From Bryum argenteum (lineage: Eukaryota; Streptophyta; Bryopsida; Bryales; Bryaceae), in assembly GCA_037043015.1 (NCBI GenBank), contig CM073322.1, positions 25,882,364 through 25,946,363 on the forward strand: a stretch of 64,000 nt of DNA. The letters are read 5' to 3'. The notes under the pieces are model-generated. The model searched no databases, had not been told where the DNA came from, and worked only from the letters and a program-made list of their open reading frames with translations. Positions 1 to 11,810 of the stretch are shown one piece after another. Position numbers and translations under genes: made by a program. The first letter of the stretch is position 1. Every line of letters begins with the position of its first letter.

Positions 1-1286
1 ATCTCTTCAGGCACATGCTTCGTTTCCACCTCCGGGGACTCTCTGTGATCTCCCGAATTCCTCCTGCAAGCACGAGCCGGTTGTCTGGACATGTTGGAAA
101 CAGATAGCGAGTACTACGTATTCAGTCTGAGGCTACTACGTATTCTACAACGTACTCGAAGGCTAGAAGAAAACTTAGAGAAAGAAAAACATTGGTACCA
201 CTCCGTAGGAGGAGTTGGTACTTGTTGGTTTGAGGTGAATCATAACACTGAAGTTGATGATGTCAACTTCATCATGTAACTTGCTCAAAGCTTCTAATCC
301 ATCAGTTCGTTACAAGTGATGATTGCTTTCCTTTTGGAATTACGTCAAAGCCTCACATCAGTTTATCACATATGATAATTACTTTGCAATGAGTAACTTG
401 CAACTCACTTGGTTGTTGCCATCAATGTTTTTTTCAACAATCCTTCAAAATCAATGAATTTGATTAACTGATGATCCTAATCAAATACCCAAATATCTCA
501 CACGGCAAGTAATCCTAAACCGAAGCAATCGAGCACCTAAGTAATCGAGCACCTAAGTAATCGAGCACCCCGAGGTTCCCACGTGCAAAATTTTTAATTA
601 AACTATGCACCATTGCAGTTTGTTTCCATCGATTGCGTCAGTGTCTCCCTCCGTTTCGATGGCCGCTTGTTTTTGCCACCTCCGAGTCTCAGACGTCGAT
701 CGCTGCCGTGTGCCCGTGTCACTGCCGTGTTAGTAGTTGCGGTGTTAGTGTCGTTTCCGTGTTAGTGCCGCTGCGGTGTAGAGTGTGTGTAGAGCTTCGT
801 TGCAATTTGGTGTCGGTGCGACGCTTAGAGCTTCTGTAGTTTTCGGCAGCTTAGGGTTTGTTTGCGGTAGATAGTTTCCAACACGTCGTGAGCGCTGCTG
901 TATGTTTCCCTAAGTGTCGCTGTGAGCTTGTGTTTAGGGGCGCTGTGAGCTTGTTTTTAGGGTCGCTGTGTCGCTGCGAGCTTGTGTCGCTGTGAGCTTG
1001 TCTTCCAGTTTAGGTTTATCGCTTGTGTGTGGTTTATCGAACTTGTATCGGTTTCCAACATGGCCTCCGCCCCACAGCCGTAGCAAAGAGGGAGTCTCGT
1101 CAAAGGCAAAGTCATCTCGAAGAGGAGCGGGAGGAGTCTCCTAGCAAGAAAGATAATCTGGTCATTCCGGTTCCCAAACAGTTGTCATGGGAGGAGCCCT
1201 TCGATTTAGAGGGGTTTCCTCCTCTCCTTACCGAAACTTCTTGAGTCGGCACCGTGCTTGTTAGGAAGAGAGAATGTTTGTTTACG
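1..1286. other. Upstream region, no confident gene
   Basis: No protein-coding frame here is convincing. A 16-bp unit (core AATCGAGCACCTAAGT) is repeated about three times near 525-569. From about 905 to 1010 a short phrase (TCGCTGTGAGCTTGT) recurs several times. The stretch 1060-1244 reads open in the frame of the downstream gene but ends in a TGA at 1242, so it is either 5' leader or an exon whose splice sites I cannot place. A GTTGGAAACAG string at 93-103 matches the acceptor motif seen in the next gene and could be the 3' end of an intron. Confidence 0.4.
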
Positions 1287-4200
1287 ATGAGGACTTTTTC
1301 ATCGCATTTGTGGGGGTCATGCAAAGAAGGAGTCTTGCCGAAAGATGTGACCGACGCCATGGTCCCAGTAAGTGTGTATGAGCGCTGGTGGGAGAGAGGG
1401 ACGGGTGTCAACAAGTCGAGGTACTTCTTGGAGAAGTGCACGAAGGAGATGCACAAGATCGCGTATGTGAAGATGTACCAGCGTGTTTACAACGAGCCTC
1501 CTGACAACAAAGCCTTCAGCCAGACCATCTTACGGGCGTGCGTGTACTACTTCAACTTCGATGGAAAGGGTGGCAAGAATCCGGTGAATTGGGCCGGACA
1601 AGCTGCAAAGGTGATCACCGATCGAGATGCCCATGCGAAGAACAATCCCCTGAAGTTGGGCCCTCCCGCATTGAAGCTGCAACTTGCACACATCATCGAC
1701 GACTGTGCTGACTACTTCGAAGGAGTCCCAGAAACTGGGGATGTTGGAAAGAAGGCCGACTGTGGTGAGGAGAAGGGTAAGGTTGAAGTTGAAGGAGTTG
1801 CGAAAGGCAATATCCATCATGATCGTGGGCCGCTCAAAATCAAGGCAGATGAAGTGGCTCTGAAGAAGGATGCACTATCAAAGTTGGAGGCCAAGAAGGT
1901 GGAGATTGAAGCCGAAGATGAGAATCTAAACTCCAAGAAGGACGAATTGCGCAAAGCTTCTAAGGACTTTCTCAAAGCTGGAAACATGGAGGAGAAAGCG
2001 CGTGTCGACAAGGAGCAACGACAAGTCAGCGTGAAGATTGCAGCCAACAACGAGAAATTGGAGGAATGTGAGGACCTGATTGATGGGACACAGAAGACCA
2101 TAGCCCAGGAAGAAGAGAAGGCTGCGTGGTCTCGAGAGGCGCTAAGTCGGCTACGTAAGAAATGCTTGCAACCGAGAAAGCGACTCGAAGACTCTATCAA
2201 GCCCAAAAATCCTGCTGGAAATAGGATAGCAACTGAAGGACGGGCGCCAAAGCTTAACACAACCACACCATGCGGACTCTGCAATCTCCTGTTTGTTTCC
2301 AACAGCATAGTACCATTATCGTGTGGTTGTTTATTTCACCCCTGGTGTTTGTGGCCAGAACTCATTTCAGGAGTTCGTGATTGTCCGCTGTGTTCAGAAG
2401 CTGTCGATGCTTTTTGGTTGGATTCTTGGGGGTTTGGTTTCTTAGAAATGCCCGACGATAACCCTAAACCCTATGACAAGGCCCCGGCCCAGGTAGGAGA
2501 GCCGGTCATGGAGCGCAAGAAAGCGCCTACTGAACAAGCTTCCAAAAAGAGTGAAGCAGCCTCTAAAAAGCCGAAGCAGAACAAGACGCAAAACAGGACT
2601 CCGTCGCCTAAAGCTGGTAAGGCAAATTCAACCACGTGTTTTCAATGTTGGCCCATACCTGTGCACATGTACGTGTTCTAGAGCACGTGGTTGAATTTGC
2701 GCGATGTTGTAACCGTCATGTTGGATGTGCGATGTTGGAAACAGACGCTAAATCAGTGGAGGACAAGAAGAAGGGAGAGCATACCAAGGGGTCTAAAGGT
2801 GACACCAAGACCGGCTCACCAAAGGCAAAGTCACATCCAACGTCGTCAAAGGGGGCGCAAGGCGACGACGTTCCTTTGAAAGACAAGGCTGGTAAGACAA
2901 ATTCAACCACGTGTTTTACTTCAGCTATTTCATTGCTGGCCGGTACCTGTGCACATGTGTAGAGCGAGTGGTGCTTGATGCGCGATGTTGTAACCGTCCT
3001 GTAGGATGTGCGATGTTGGAAACAGAAGCTAAACCAGTGGAGGACAAGAAGAAGCACTATAAGAAAACCCTGTTTTTTGTGATGTCTTGTGTAATGTCTA
3101 ATGTATTTTGTGATGTCTTACTGTCTTAAAAGATGTCTTCGAAGACGGGAGGATGTCTGTACGTCTAACGGACACATTTTGGATTGGGGGGGCATGAAGA
3201 CATCACCAAACAAAAAGATGTTGGTGAAGACATGGATGTCTTTGAAGACATCCCGATAGACATCAAACTGCCACGTTGGCAAGGGATTTTGGACCAGCAA
3301 GGTAAAAACGACCAAAATTTACTGGTGGACAGGGTAAAAAGCATTTCTAATGTTAAAAGAGTAGCTGAATGGGCAGCGGTTTTCAAAATTAGAAAAAAAA
3401 ACATCACACTTTTGTAAATTTATTTTTTTATTTTTTTTATTTTTTATTTTTTTTATTTTTATTTTTATGTTAAATCATTATGTGACATGGCAATATTGAA
3501 AATACTAATTTCAAGCTATTCTCACTATCATTTCATTGGTCTATTTTTTAATAATATTAAAATAAAAAATCATATTCCAATAAAAAAAAATTGTAAATTT
3601 GTATAATATTAAAATAAACTGAAATATTATAATTCTGTAATTTTTTTATGATTTAAAAATATTTAAATATTAAAAAAAATATTATATAAAAATATTATAT
3701 CTGTAAAATAACAATGGTGCCGAAAAATAGAATTTCGAAGTAAAAGTAACTTCGTGGATGATTAATCCTCAAAAAAAGTGTGTACATAGATTAAAAAAGT
3801 TATTTACAACGCTTTATCTACATGGCAACAAAATCTCCACGTCAGACCAGTTGACAAGTCATGCAACATCTAGTCGGATGTCTAACACGATGTCCAACTT
3901 ACCATAACTACGGTCAGGCATGAATGTCCGCGTAGACATCTATTGGGATGTCTATGAAGATGTTTTGCACAACATCCTCCTAGACGTCATTTACCAAAAA
4001 GCGGCAGTACTTAAGAGTATTTTTAGAATAATATCAACTTTTTCTCTTACTGCTTGTCCTCCATTGGCCCGGGTCTCTGATTGGGGTAATCCTCAAATAC
4101 TTAAAGAAAATATAAAGAGAAAATAAAAACAATGAACAGTGTTTTTTGGCTTACTTCAAGAAGGAATTAAATATTATTGATTACTTATAGATTAGATTAT

Positions 4201-7200
4201 TATAGTCTTATGGCAAGACTATACATTACTCTATCATTAACAACCAATATTATACAAATTAAAGCAAATATACAAAAAATATGAATTTATGAAAGTAGCT
4301 ATTTAATACAGTATAGGAGACAATTCTAGAATAGAATTAGTATTAAGAAAGTTAGTTGGAAAGTTAGTTAGGGTAGAAATAAAAGGTAGTTGAGAGTTTA
4401 AACGAGAGCCTATCACCATGGAAGACTATAAGTAGTCTCATGATTGTAATTCCACACTTTTTCTATCAATAAAGATTATTTGATTTGTTGTGGAAGAAAC
4501 TCTAAGACTTACAATATGTGCTTTATTGTGGAAAGAACTTTAAAGCATCTGGTATTTGATTTGTTGTCAGGGAAAACAAAAAACCTTTTATAGTTAATAT
4601 GTTGTGATTGAAACCCTGAAGATGTCATCAGATGTTTATGATAATGTCTGCAGGGATGTCTAAGATGACGTTTATGAAAATGTCTAACATGATGTCTATG
4701 AAGATGTCGAAGATGACATCTATGACAACATCCAGAACTATCTACAGGGATGATTTTCATTGACTTCAATGGATGAACAGAGGCGGTTTAGGGTTTGCTG
4801 CCGCCGCCATAGTTAGGTCATGAGACCTTTAAGTAGAATTAGAGGCCGCACGAAGCTTATTTTTGCCTTCATTTTTTCAAAGAGTTAGTGTTTGGAGTGT
4901 AGAGGCTAAGGTTTGCTTCTTCATGTGGTTAGGGTTTGTTGCCGCCGCCATAGTTAGGTCATGAGATCTTCAAATGGAATTACAAAGCTAATTTTTGCCT
5001 TGATTTTTCCAAAGAGTTTGTGTTTAAAGTATAGAGGATTTCGAAATTGTTTCCATTCAGTTTCAGAATGATTGTTAACTACAATAAGCGAATAGTATTT
5101 GTAGAAATCCAATAGCTCTCAAGAGTAGGTTTCCTTCTTCATGTGGCTAAGATTTGCTACTTAAGAGGTACAGGATTTCAAAAACATCTTGTACAAGAAA
5201 CCCTAGGACTTGTAAAATTTGATTTGTTGTGAAGGAAACCCTAGTACTTGTAGTATTTGATTTGTTGTAGAAGATGTCTATGATGATGTCTTAGAGCATG
5301 TCTATGAAGATGTCTAAATGTGTTGATGGAATTCTGTTTTGGAAGGTGGGACATAAGGAGTCGGGGCAGCGAGCACGATCTGAGGCCGCAAAGCGACATG
5401 CATGCTTGTAGGTGAGTGGAACAGATGTATGTATAGATGTCTATAACGTTGTTTTTAATGATGTCTAGAAGGATGGTTGAAGAAATGTCTAAGCAGATGT
5501 TTGCAAGAATGTCTAACTGTGTCGATATCTTGAAGTTAGAAAGTAAACCATCTCAACCTAGGTAGTGCAAGTAAATGGAATTAAATCAGAATTTTTTTAC
5601 CTTCACAAACCCTTCTTTAAACGCAGTTGATATTGGCTTATTGAATATGTGTAGCGGCGGGACATGCACATGACCATACGGGTATCGACAGCAAGCGATG
5701 GAAGTGGAGGGACTGACGGAGTTCAAATTGTGGGTGCGTAGTATATCGTAGTTGTTGACAGGCGTATTAGTAAATATTCTAATTTGTGTTATCTGAGGTT
5801 TTAATGACCTAAGCAATATATGTTGGACTTATACTTTTTGATGTGACAGTGTTTACAGTTGATGTTATGTGAGACGTCTGTGGATTACAGATCTGATGAC
5901 TATATAAACATCTAAAATGTCATCCTAGATGTCCTTTCATATGCCCAAAAAACATCAATAGTAACACTGTTGCAAACATCATGTTTAACACAAAACGTTC
6001 ACATCGATGTCCTAGGGGATGTCGCTACAAACATCCGAGCAAAGATCACAAACTTAATAAAGACATCAACGTAAACATCATTCTACGCACTGGAAACATC
6101 TTATAAGACATAAAAATTGTCTTCTAAGATATTTTGTAAGACATTGCATACGTCTTGTGAGACATCTTGTACAACATCTAAGATGTCTTGCAAGACATTT
6201 AAGTCGTCTTAACGGATGTCTAAAACTATCATGATAGGAGCATAAAACCTCCGCAATATGCTGACATGGCATGCCATGTCATTTTTCCAAGTCCACGTCA
6301 ACTTTTCCCGCGTGCCACGTCGGATATTCCCGGGTGCCCTGTTGGATTTTCCCGGGTGCCACGTCGGATTTTCTCGGCTCCACGTGGGATTCTGGCGCCG
6401 CCATGTCATCTTTCGTGGGACCATGTAAAATTCCACATCATGATGAATTTCATCCCCATGTGGCACTGCCCGTCCACTTCAAGCTGATGTGTCATCTACG
6501 TGGCACCCACGTGGCATACTTTTTACCCTTCCTAAATTACCTTAAGACATCTTCGATCTTAAGACATTTTCCTGTCTTTTTAGACGTCTCCTTAGACATC
6601 TGTTATGTCTAGGATGTCTTATCGTCTACAGGACATCCGAATTAATGTCTACGATGTCTTTTTAGACATCATTTACAACATCATTAAAAACGCAGGTTTC
6701 TTATAGTTAAGGGAGAGCATACGACGGGGCCTAAAGATGACAGCAAGACCGGCTTAGCAAAGGCAAAGTCACATCCAGCATCATCAAAGGGGGCGCAAGG
6801 CGTCCAAGCTGTCCAATCTAGTAGTACTGACGACGACGTTCCTTTGAAAGACAAGCAATTTAGGATAAAGAAGAGGCCAGCTCCTACCGTAGCTGAGGGT
6901 GAACCACCTGCTAAGGTGCTGAAGCAACATAGCACTGTATTGCCTATGGCCGGTAAGGAAACTTACACTCGTTTAATTAAGCCATGTCATTTGTTTGCCC
7001 ATGGTAGTGCACATGTGTGAAGGGCATGTTCCGTACTGTGTACGTTAACGCAAACTTGTTCTTGTGCAGGATGTGGTATGTTGGAAACAGAAGCTAAAGC
7101 GGTGGAGGACAAGAAGAAGGGAGAGCGTACGAAGGGGCATGAAGATGACACCGCGACCAATTTGACGGCCAAGAAGAAGGTAGAACATACATCTGACAGT

Positions 7201-8719
7201 CCTTCCCTAGTTGGCTCACCATCATGTGACAGTGGGTCGTTAGAAAAGGTGAATTCCGTGATTGAACAAGTGTGCTCAAGCGCAGATTCCTGAGAGCTTA
7301 AGTATAGTACAGTGTGTCGTTTAGCCGCGCCGGACAAGGTGGAAGCAATGTTAGAATTTATGATTTTGACTTACATATTTTGTCAATGCCAAACATTTGG
7401 GTGTGGAATGAAAAATCGTTATTTACACATTGACCTTGTTTTCGTAACCGTTGGAAACATCACAACAGAGCAAAGGTGATGGAGAAAGTGAAGCTGAACC
7501 ACCTACAAAAGCAGCCTTGCCAAAGCCGCAGGTGACAAATAAAGATCTTCTTGGAAACCAGCCAGCATGTCATTTTACACCAATGAGATTCCCCGTTAAA
7601 CCGCGTTCATCAATTCAACACCCAGAGAAACGGGCACCACCAGTGAAACAGGCAGGTAAAAAATCAACCACTATATCGGCGGTTTTTAACGCACAACTAG
7701 CATACACAGAAGTTGTCCGCCAGACAAATCAATACTTGTACGATAAAACAACCATATTCAATTTCGATTAACTTTTATCTTTCAAATAAAGAGGGATGAA
7801 TTGCTCAAGCATGCAGCATGCTCTTGTCCATGTGTTTGTTGGAATGCTACTCTGTCTCTAAACGGATGATATCTTAGTGATGCTAGTTGTGTTCTGTTGG
7901 ATGAGGCAGCACACAGAAGCGATGATGTTTCCAACAGGTCTCGTTTCTCCTTCAGACCTCCACCAGATGCTTTTGAGCCACCATTGTTTATAGACGTTAA
8001 ACCGCTGAGGTACTTGCCACCTCCGGAAGACATAGTCGACCTTGATTCCGAACCGTGTTCGCGTATATGGAAGCCTGCAAGGGAGCCTGTAAGGGAGCAT
8101 GAATGGGAGAAGAACTCTGAATCACCGGAGGGAATAGTGTCTCGATTGACCAACAACTCTCAAGCAGCATCCTCGAGCAACAGCCATGAGACATCTGCAG
8201 CGACATCGAAGTCTGCTCAAGTACTGGGAGATGAGCTACTCGGTTCTCCAGAAAGTTCGCAAACTTCATCGGACTTCCTATCCTTCATCGAGAAAGGTCA
8301 TTTTCCACCTCTTTGCTTAGGCGAAGATTGCAAATTTTATCTACAAGTTGAAAGCGCCTTAAGTTTAGAGTTGGCCAACTGGACATGTTTTACCTGAAAC
8401 ATGTGTAGGAAAAAAAGAAACATTTTTTCCTTGTTTAGATACCTGTTGGAAACATCACGTTGTAAACTCAAAACATTTATTCTACTACTTATTCTAAGAC
8501 CACCCTTCAATGCAAAATGCTCACAACAAAGAAGTAGTTGTTGCCACCGGATTTGTGCAGCGCTACAAAAAGGCATTGTTTTATAAATACCAAAAGTCCA
8601 CCTTCCGTGATCCCTATCACAGATTTAAGGCTGTTGGCCACATATGTATAAGTCCGTCCGACCGCCTTCGTACACAGGCACTTGCATCAACAATACTAAT
8701 ACGATCTAATTTCCGATAA
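1287..8719 (+). CDS. Multi-exon gene: coiled-coil protein with RING-like zinc site (function unknown)
   Basis: Best model is five or more exons. Exon A is 1287-2616, starting at the first ATG of the long frame and ending at donor GTAAGG. It encodes an N-terminal region I do not recognise, a long Lys/Glu-rich coiled coil (about residues 185-300), then a RING-like site at 2271-2393 with spacing C-x2-C, C-x-C-x2-H-x2-C and C-x2-C, close to RING-H2 but with Cys at the usual first His. If it folds, ubiquitin-ligase activity is possible but unproven. Exons B (2745-2891), C (from 3026) and D (7091 on) are related Lys/Ser-rich repeats joined in phase 1. Exon C is split by a CACTA element. Later open blocks at 7463-7654 and 7912-8397 (Pro-rich, motif PPPDAFEPP) and 8510-8719 probably continue the gene. 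The start codon, last exon and expression are uncertain. Confidence 0.55.
3055..6708. mobile_element. Non-autonomous CACTA (En/Spm-like) DNA transposon in an exon
   Basis: The left end reads CACTATAAGAAAACC and the right end, on the opposite strand, AACTATAAGAAACC, so these are imperfect terminal inverted repeats of the CACTA type. The 3-bp direct repeat AAG flanks it (3052-3054 and 6709-6711), as expected for the superfamily. Removing the element and one AAG restores the exon sequence seen in sister exon B (GACAAGAAGAAGGGAGAGCA). Both sides are crowded with GATGTCT/AGACATC motifs in both directions, typical of CACTA subterminal repeats. I see no transposase frame, and much of 3420-3700 is AT-rich filler. 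The first base of the right terminus differs (A for C). Confidence 0.85.
6300..6410. repeat. Short GC-rich tandem repeats inside the CACTA element
   Basis: A unit of about 30 bp with the core GCCACGTCGGATTTTC, followed by CCGGGT, is repeated three to four times with changes. CACGT and CACGTGG cores recur on to about 6515. It contrasts sharply with the AT-rich remainder of the transposon. A regulatory role is conceivable because CACGTG is the plant G-box core, but nothing here proves it. Confidence 0.5.
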
Positions 8720-8748
8720 GTCACTCTTCCTAGCAAGCAATATTTCAC

Positions 8749-10202
8749 CTAGCTAGTAACTCCTACTATTTCGAATGCCCAGGGAGGAAGGACTCTTGCT
8801 ACGGGATGGACATTCTCGTGTCTGCGATTGATGTTGACAACCGCACGCCGGGTTTCCGAGCTGAATCGAAAATCCACCGGAACAATATCCCCCAACGTAA
8901 TGCACTTCTCTCGACGAATATGTGACAACGGCCATGTTTTCCCCACTTCAAACGTCGCCACTGTCACACCTCCAAACAAACAAGGAAGAAGCACCAAATC
9001 CTCCTCTTGAACTTGGTCAATCTGTTGCCAACTTACACCATCTTGCCCTAGACGCTCTCTCCCATACTTTAAATTTGCGTACAACGTCGATCGCCCCACA
9101 TGGTACCTGCGTTGCACAACAAACCGCGTTTAGGGTTTTAATCTCCAAATCGGTTTTCCTTGACAGCCGCTCCCTCCTCTCAAGCTTGACGATTAGATTT
9201 TACTGGCATTAGCAACCTCACGTGCACTGAAGGTAATAAAGTGTGCATCAATATCGTGCACCTCACGATATCTTTGCCAAACACAATTTTTTGATGCCAA
9301 CCCGGATCCATGAGGCTCAAAAATAGTTCATCAGATGGATTTTTAACGATATACAAGGTGGCTGTGCGCCTCATGTTTGCCTCCTCAGGTGCAAACAAAT
9401 CGACAAAGACATGCAGTGGTAAAAACCACTGCAAATGCCCCATTCGGCTTCCAGTGGTGGGCTTTGTAACGGCTTGAAAATCTTGGCGCAACTTAAAGCG
9501 AAACGCTTCGCTGGTGTGTATGTCGGGGAGGGGCCACTCTGAGTCGGTGAACGCCGGCAAAAGGAGTGGCTCAACTGATCCATAGAGCAGGCGTGGTGTA
9601 GGCGGAACATACACAAGATTAGAGTAAAAAAATTCCATTGTCGAGAAGCTTGCTGTAAGATCTGCCATTGCGAGTGGCTTCCCCGATGTCGCTGTGGAGA
9701 ACCACAATGGGTCCGAGTATAGAATCGGAGTCTACCCAGTCCTCGAAAAATGACTGGAACAAAACTGTTTCCAACACGGAGCACATCACACAAATTAGTA
9801 TAAAAAAACACGTTCGGAGCGTTACAAAAAACAATTTTCCTAACGGTGAATCACAATTGCAATGCACGAGTTCTTACAGTTGCATGGAACCCTTTCGTGT
9901 GGAATTTCAGGATACAAGAGCACTTGATGCCGCTGGTATGCGTGCCTAACCAACACAGACTCCATGGCAACCTTGTTGCCAACATGCTTCACCTTGAAGT
10001 CCACAATTTGGGCTTTGTAGGACCCTCTCATGCTCTCACCTCCATACTTGCGAGCCTCTCTTGCCCATGTTCCATTTCTCACTGGATTCAGCCTCACCCA
10101 TGACAACCTCTCATAACGCGTTGGTATCCACTCTCCGGCCTCATTGTGAGTGTTAAACAGCGTAACGGCACTGATCCCGCTCTGTGGTCGCCGATTCTCC
10201 AT
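8749..10202 (-). CDS. Three-exon gene of unknown function with one homopolymer frameshift
   Basis: Exon 1 is 10202-9878 (MENRRPQSG...), ending at donor GTAAGA. Exon 2 starts at 9764 after acceptor GTTGGAAACAG, and the phases fit. Exon 3 is 9106-8749 after acceptor CAACGCAG; the best-fitting donor for exon 2 is at 9260 (GAG/GTGCAC, phase 2). In exon 2 the frame is lost at a run of seven T (9626-9632) and an open frame resumes one base on, giving a continuous sequence through SNLVYVPPTP. This looks like a one-base insertion, or a sequencing error. The product would be about 390 residues. No domain was recognised; it is mixed alpha/beta in composition with no signal peptide or membrane segment. 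Confidence 0.45.
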
Positions 10203-11336
10203 AGTGACTAACACGACAAAAAACACTGACAAGGAAAATTGGCTGCAAGAAGAAATATGCAATCCTATTATTCCCGCCATTACTTTGAAATTGGCCGTCA
10301 CCATCCGCCACTAAACCACGGTATGCACGACATGTCATTCTCATTTGGCATCATGAGGCATACAACCGATGGTGCCGCACCAAGGACGGTGCTCTCACTC
10401 GTGCTAGCAGTACCTCCTCTGGGTACACGAATTTTATATACTTTTCACTCATTTTGCTTTGATTGGTCAACACTTGCGCAAGATATGATGTTGGCACTTT
10501 GTGTGCCAAGGTGGAGGGCTGATTTTTTGAATTAAAATCGACGTTAATTGAAAAAGGAAGTTGGCCTTCCTTACACCCCAAATTTTCTCTAATGGAGGAT
10601 GGAGGAGGGGTAATGAGCCCCCTAATTTTTTGATGTGTAGACATTAAATGCCAAGAAGTAGGCTCCCAAGGGTAACTTGGGGTCGCAGACCTCAAATTTG
10701 AATTCAAAATGATCAAAAACGGCCTTGTGAAGCCCCCACGGATTCTAGGGTGCCTCCTTGGTAGCTGCCACGAACCATTGCCCAGCATTACTCACCCAAA
10801 GTCACTCTGTTACCTCATCCAGTTAAAAAACTCACCGTGCCGGGAACTGTCGGTAAAGCGCTCAAGCCGACTACTGGAGTCCCTACACTCTTTCGTGCTT
10901 CACAGACATTCACAGACATTCCATTGCGTCGGCATCACGTACAAGCAACTTGCTTCGAACGTTCCGGGACATTGCTCAACATGCCGGCATCAACAGGCTA
11001 GGTGTCGAATGCCTGATATTTATTTTCAGAATCTGCAAAAGAATTTCTATCTTGTTTGCGAACACGCTCTGCAGACAAAAGGAACACGGTCTTCCTAGGC
11101 AATCCGAGTAGAATCGAAATGTCTGTGAATGTCCGCCAAGGTCGGATGCGAATATCCGTATAAGAAGCTTCTAAGACTCCACTCACAGTATCAATTGATT
11201 CCCAAGCTCCATAACAAGTGCTTCTCGAGCTCCACAGATTAGAGATACCATGCCTTGCTTCATGCTCAAGTGCACTTCCGCTTCAAGGTTATACAAGAAG
11301 CTTTGCAGCTGGATTCGATCATTCAATTGGGGCGAC
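10203..11336. other. Intergenic region with dispersed repeats, no gene
   Basis: Apart from the repeat copies at 10255-10760, this stretch shows no credible coding frame. From about 10840 it contains the 5' flank shared by the acidic-protein gene copies (phrases CGGGAACTGTCGGTAA and CAGACATTCCATTGCGTCGG), which recurs before the second copy near 12440-12530. Confidence 0.5.
10255..10760. repeat. Dispersed repeat copies shared with the LTP array
   Basis: About 10255-10600 matches 15590-15965 and, in part, 23880-24035 (shared phrase TTTGGCATCATGAGGCATAC). About 10600-10720 matches 29405-29515 inside a 271-bp TIR element (shared phrase AATGAGCCCCCTAATTTTTT). The terminal repeats of that element are not clear here, so this is a fragment or a diverged relative. 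Confidence 0.55.
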
Positions 11337-11810
11337 ATGGAGGTTGCCTGCCGGCACTTGCCATACCCAGAGTACAATCTCGTGGAGGGTGAAGAGCGCT
11401 TGCCATACCAGGAGTATTTCGTGGAGGGCAGAGATACCAGTGCGGAGGGGCAGTTGTTCATTGCTGTGGTAGAGGTGGACCTAGCATCATCAGTTGTGGA
11501 GCTCGCTCGCCATGTTCACAGGACGGGTTTGCGGCAGGTCTCTGCTGAGCAGGTGGATTTAGTCTTTGAGTTGATAGGAATCGTACAGAGCGTTGCCGAG
11601 TCGCCATTGATACCAACCAGGTCTGCAACAGACGACGACAGTCTTTGCTTGCAGGATGCGAATCCGAAGAAGTACGCTGATGCCCTGTTTCTGCTGGCTC
11701 GCGATTTGGCGAATCCCTTGGGCGCTTTCGGATTCGTGCACCCCACCAAGTACTTGCCCTTCCTGCAGCAGCTCGCAGGCGATATGATGAACGAATCAAA
11801 CGTTTTGTAG
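11337..11810 (+). CDS. Small acidic protein of the LTP-linked family, copy 1
   Basis: 157 residues, single exon. The ATG chosen aligns with the start of the other copies (MEVACRHLPY...); an upstream in-frame ATG at 11250 is not conserved. The N-terminus has two short repeats related to LPYQEYFVEG, then a conserved helical, Leu/Val-rich region (VDLASSVVELARH, VDLVFELIGIVQSVAESPLIP), an acidic SATDDD turn and a C-terminal block ending NPLGAFGFVHPTKYLPFLQQLAGD. No signal peptide or membrane segment is seen, so a cytosolic or nuclear place is likely. I do not recognise the family. Unlike the other copies it has no LTP gene directly downstream; copy 2 follows 1.1 kb later. Confidence 0.65.
   Translation: MEVACRHLPYPEYNLVEGEERLPYQEYFVEGRDTSAEGQLFIAVVEVDLASSVVELARHVHRTGLRQVSAEQVDLVFELIGIVQSVAESPLIPTRSATDDDSLCLQDANPKKYADALFLLARDLANPLGAFGFVHPTKYLPFLQQLAGDMMNESNVL

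Larger units (their letters stand above)
2745..7293 (+). repeat. Tandemly duplicated exon array (exons B, C, D)
   Basis: Three exons start with the same phrase, translating as AK(S/P/A)VEDKKKGE, directly after the acceptor GTTGGAAACAG: exon B 2745-2891, exon C 3026-6952 (with a transposon at 3055-6711) and exon D from 7091. The introns before B and C also match each other, both beginning with GTAAG(G/A)CAAATTCAACC. All joins are phase 1, so copies can be added or lost without a frameshift. Exon C has a longer tail that is missing from B, and D diverges after the shared start. Confidence 0.7.

Noticed and set aside
2636-3129. Frames reading through the introns between exons A, B and C
   Set aside because: They include intron sequence after donors GTAAGG and GTAAGA; the spliced model joins all exons in one phase.
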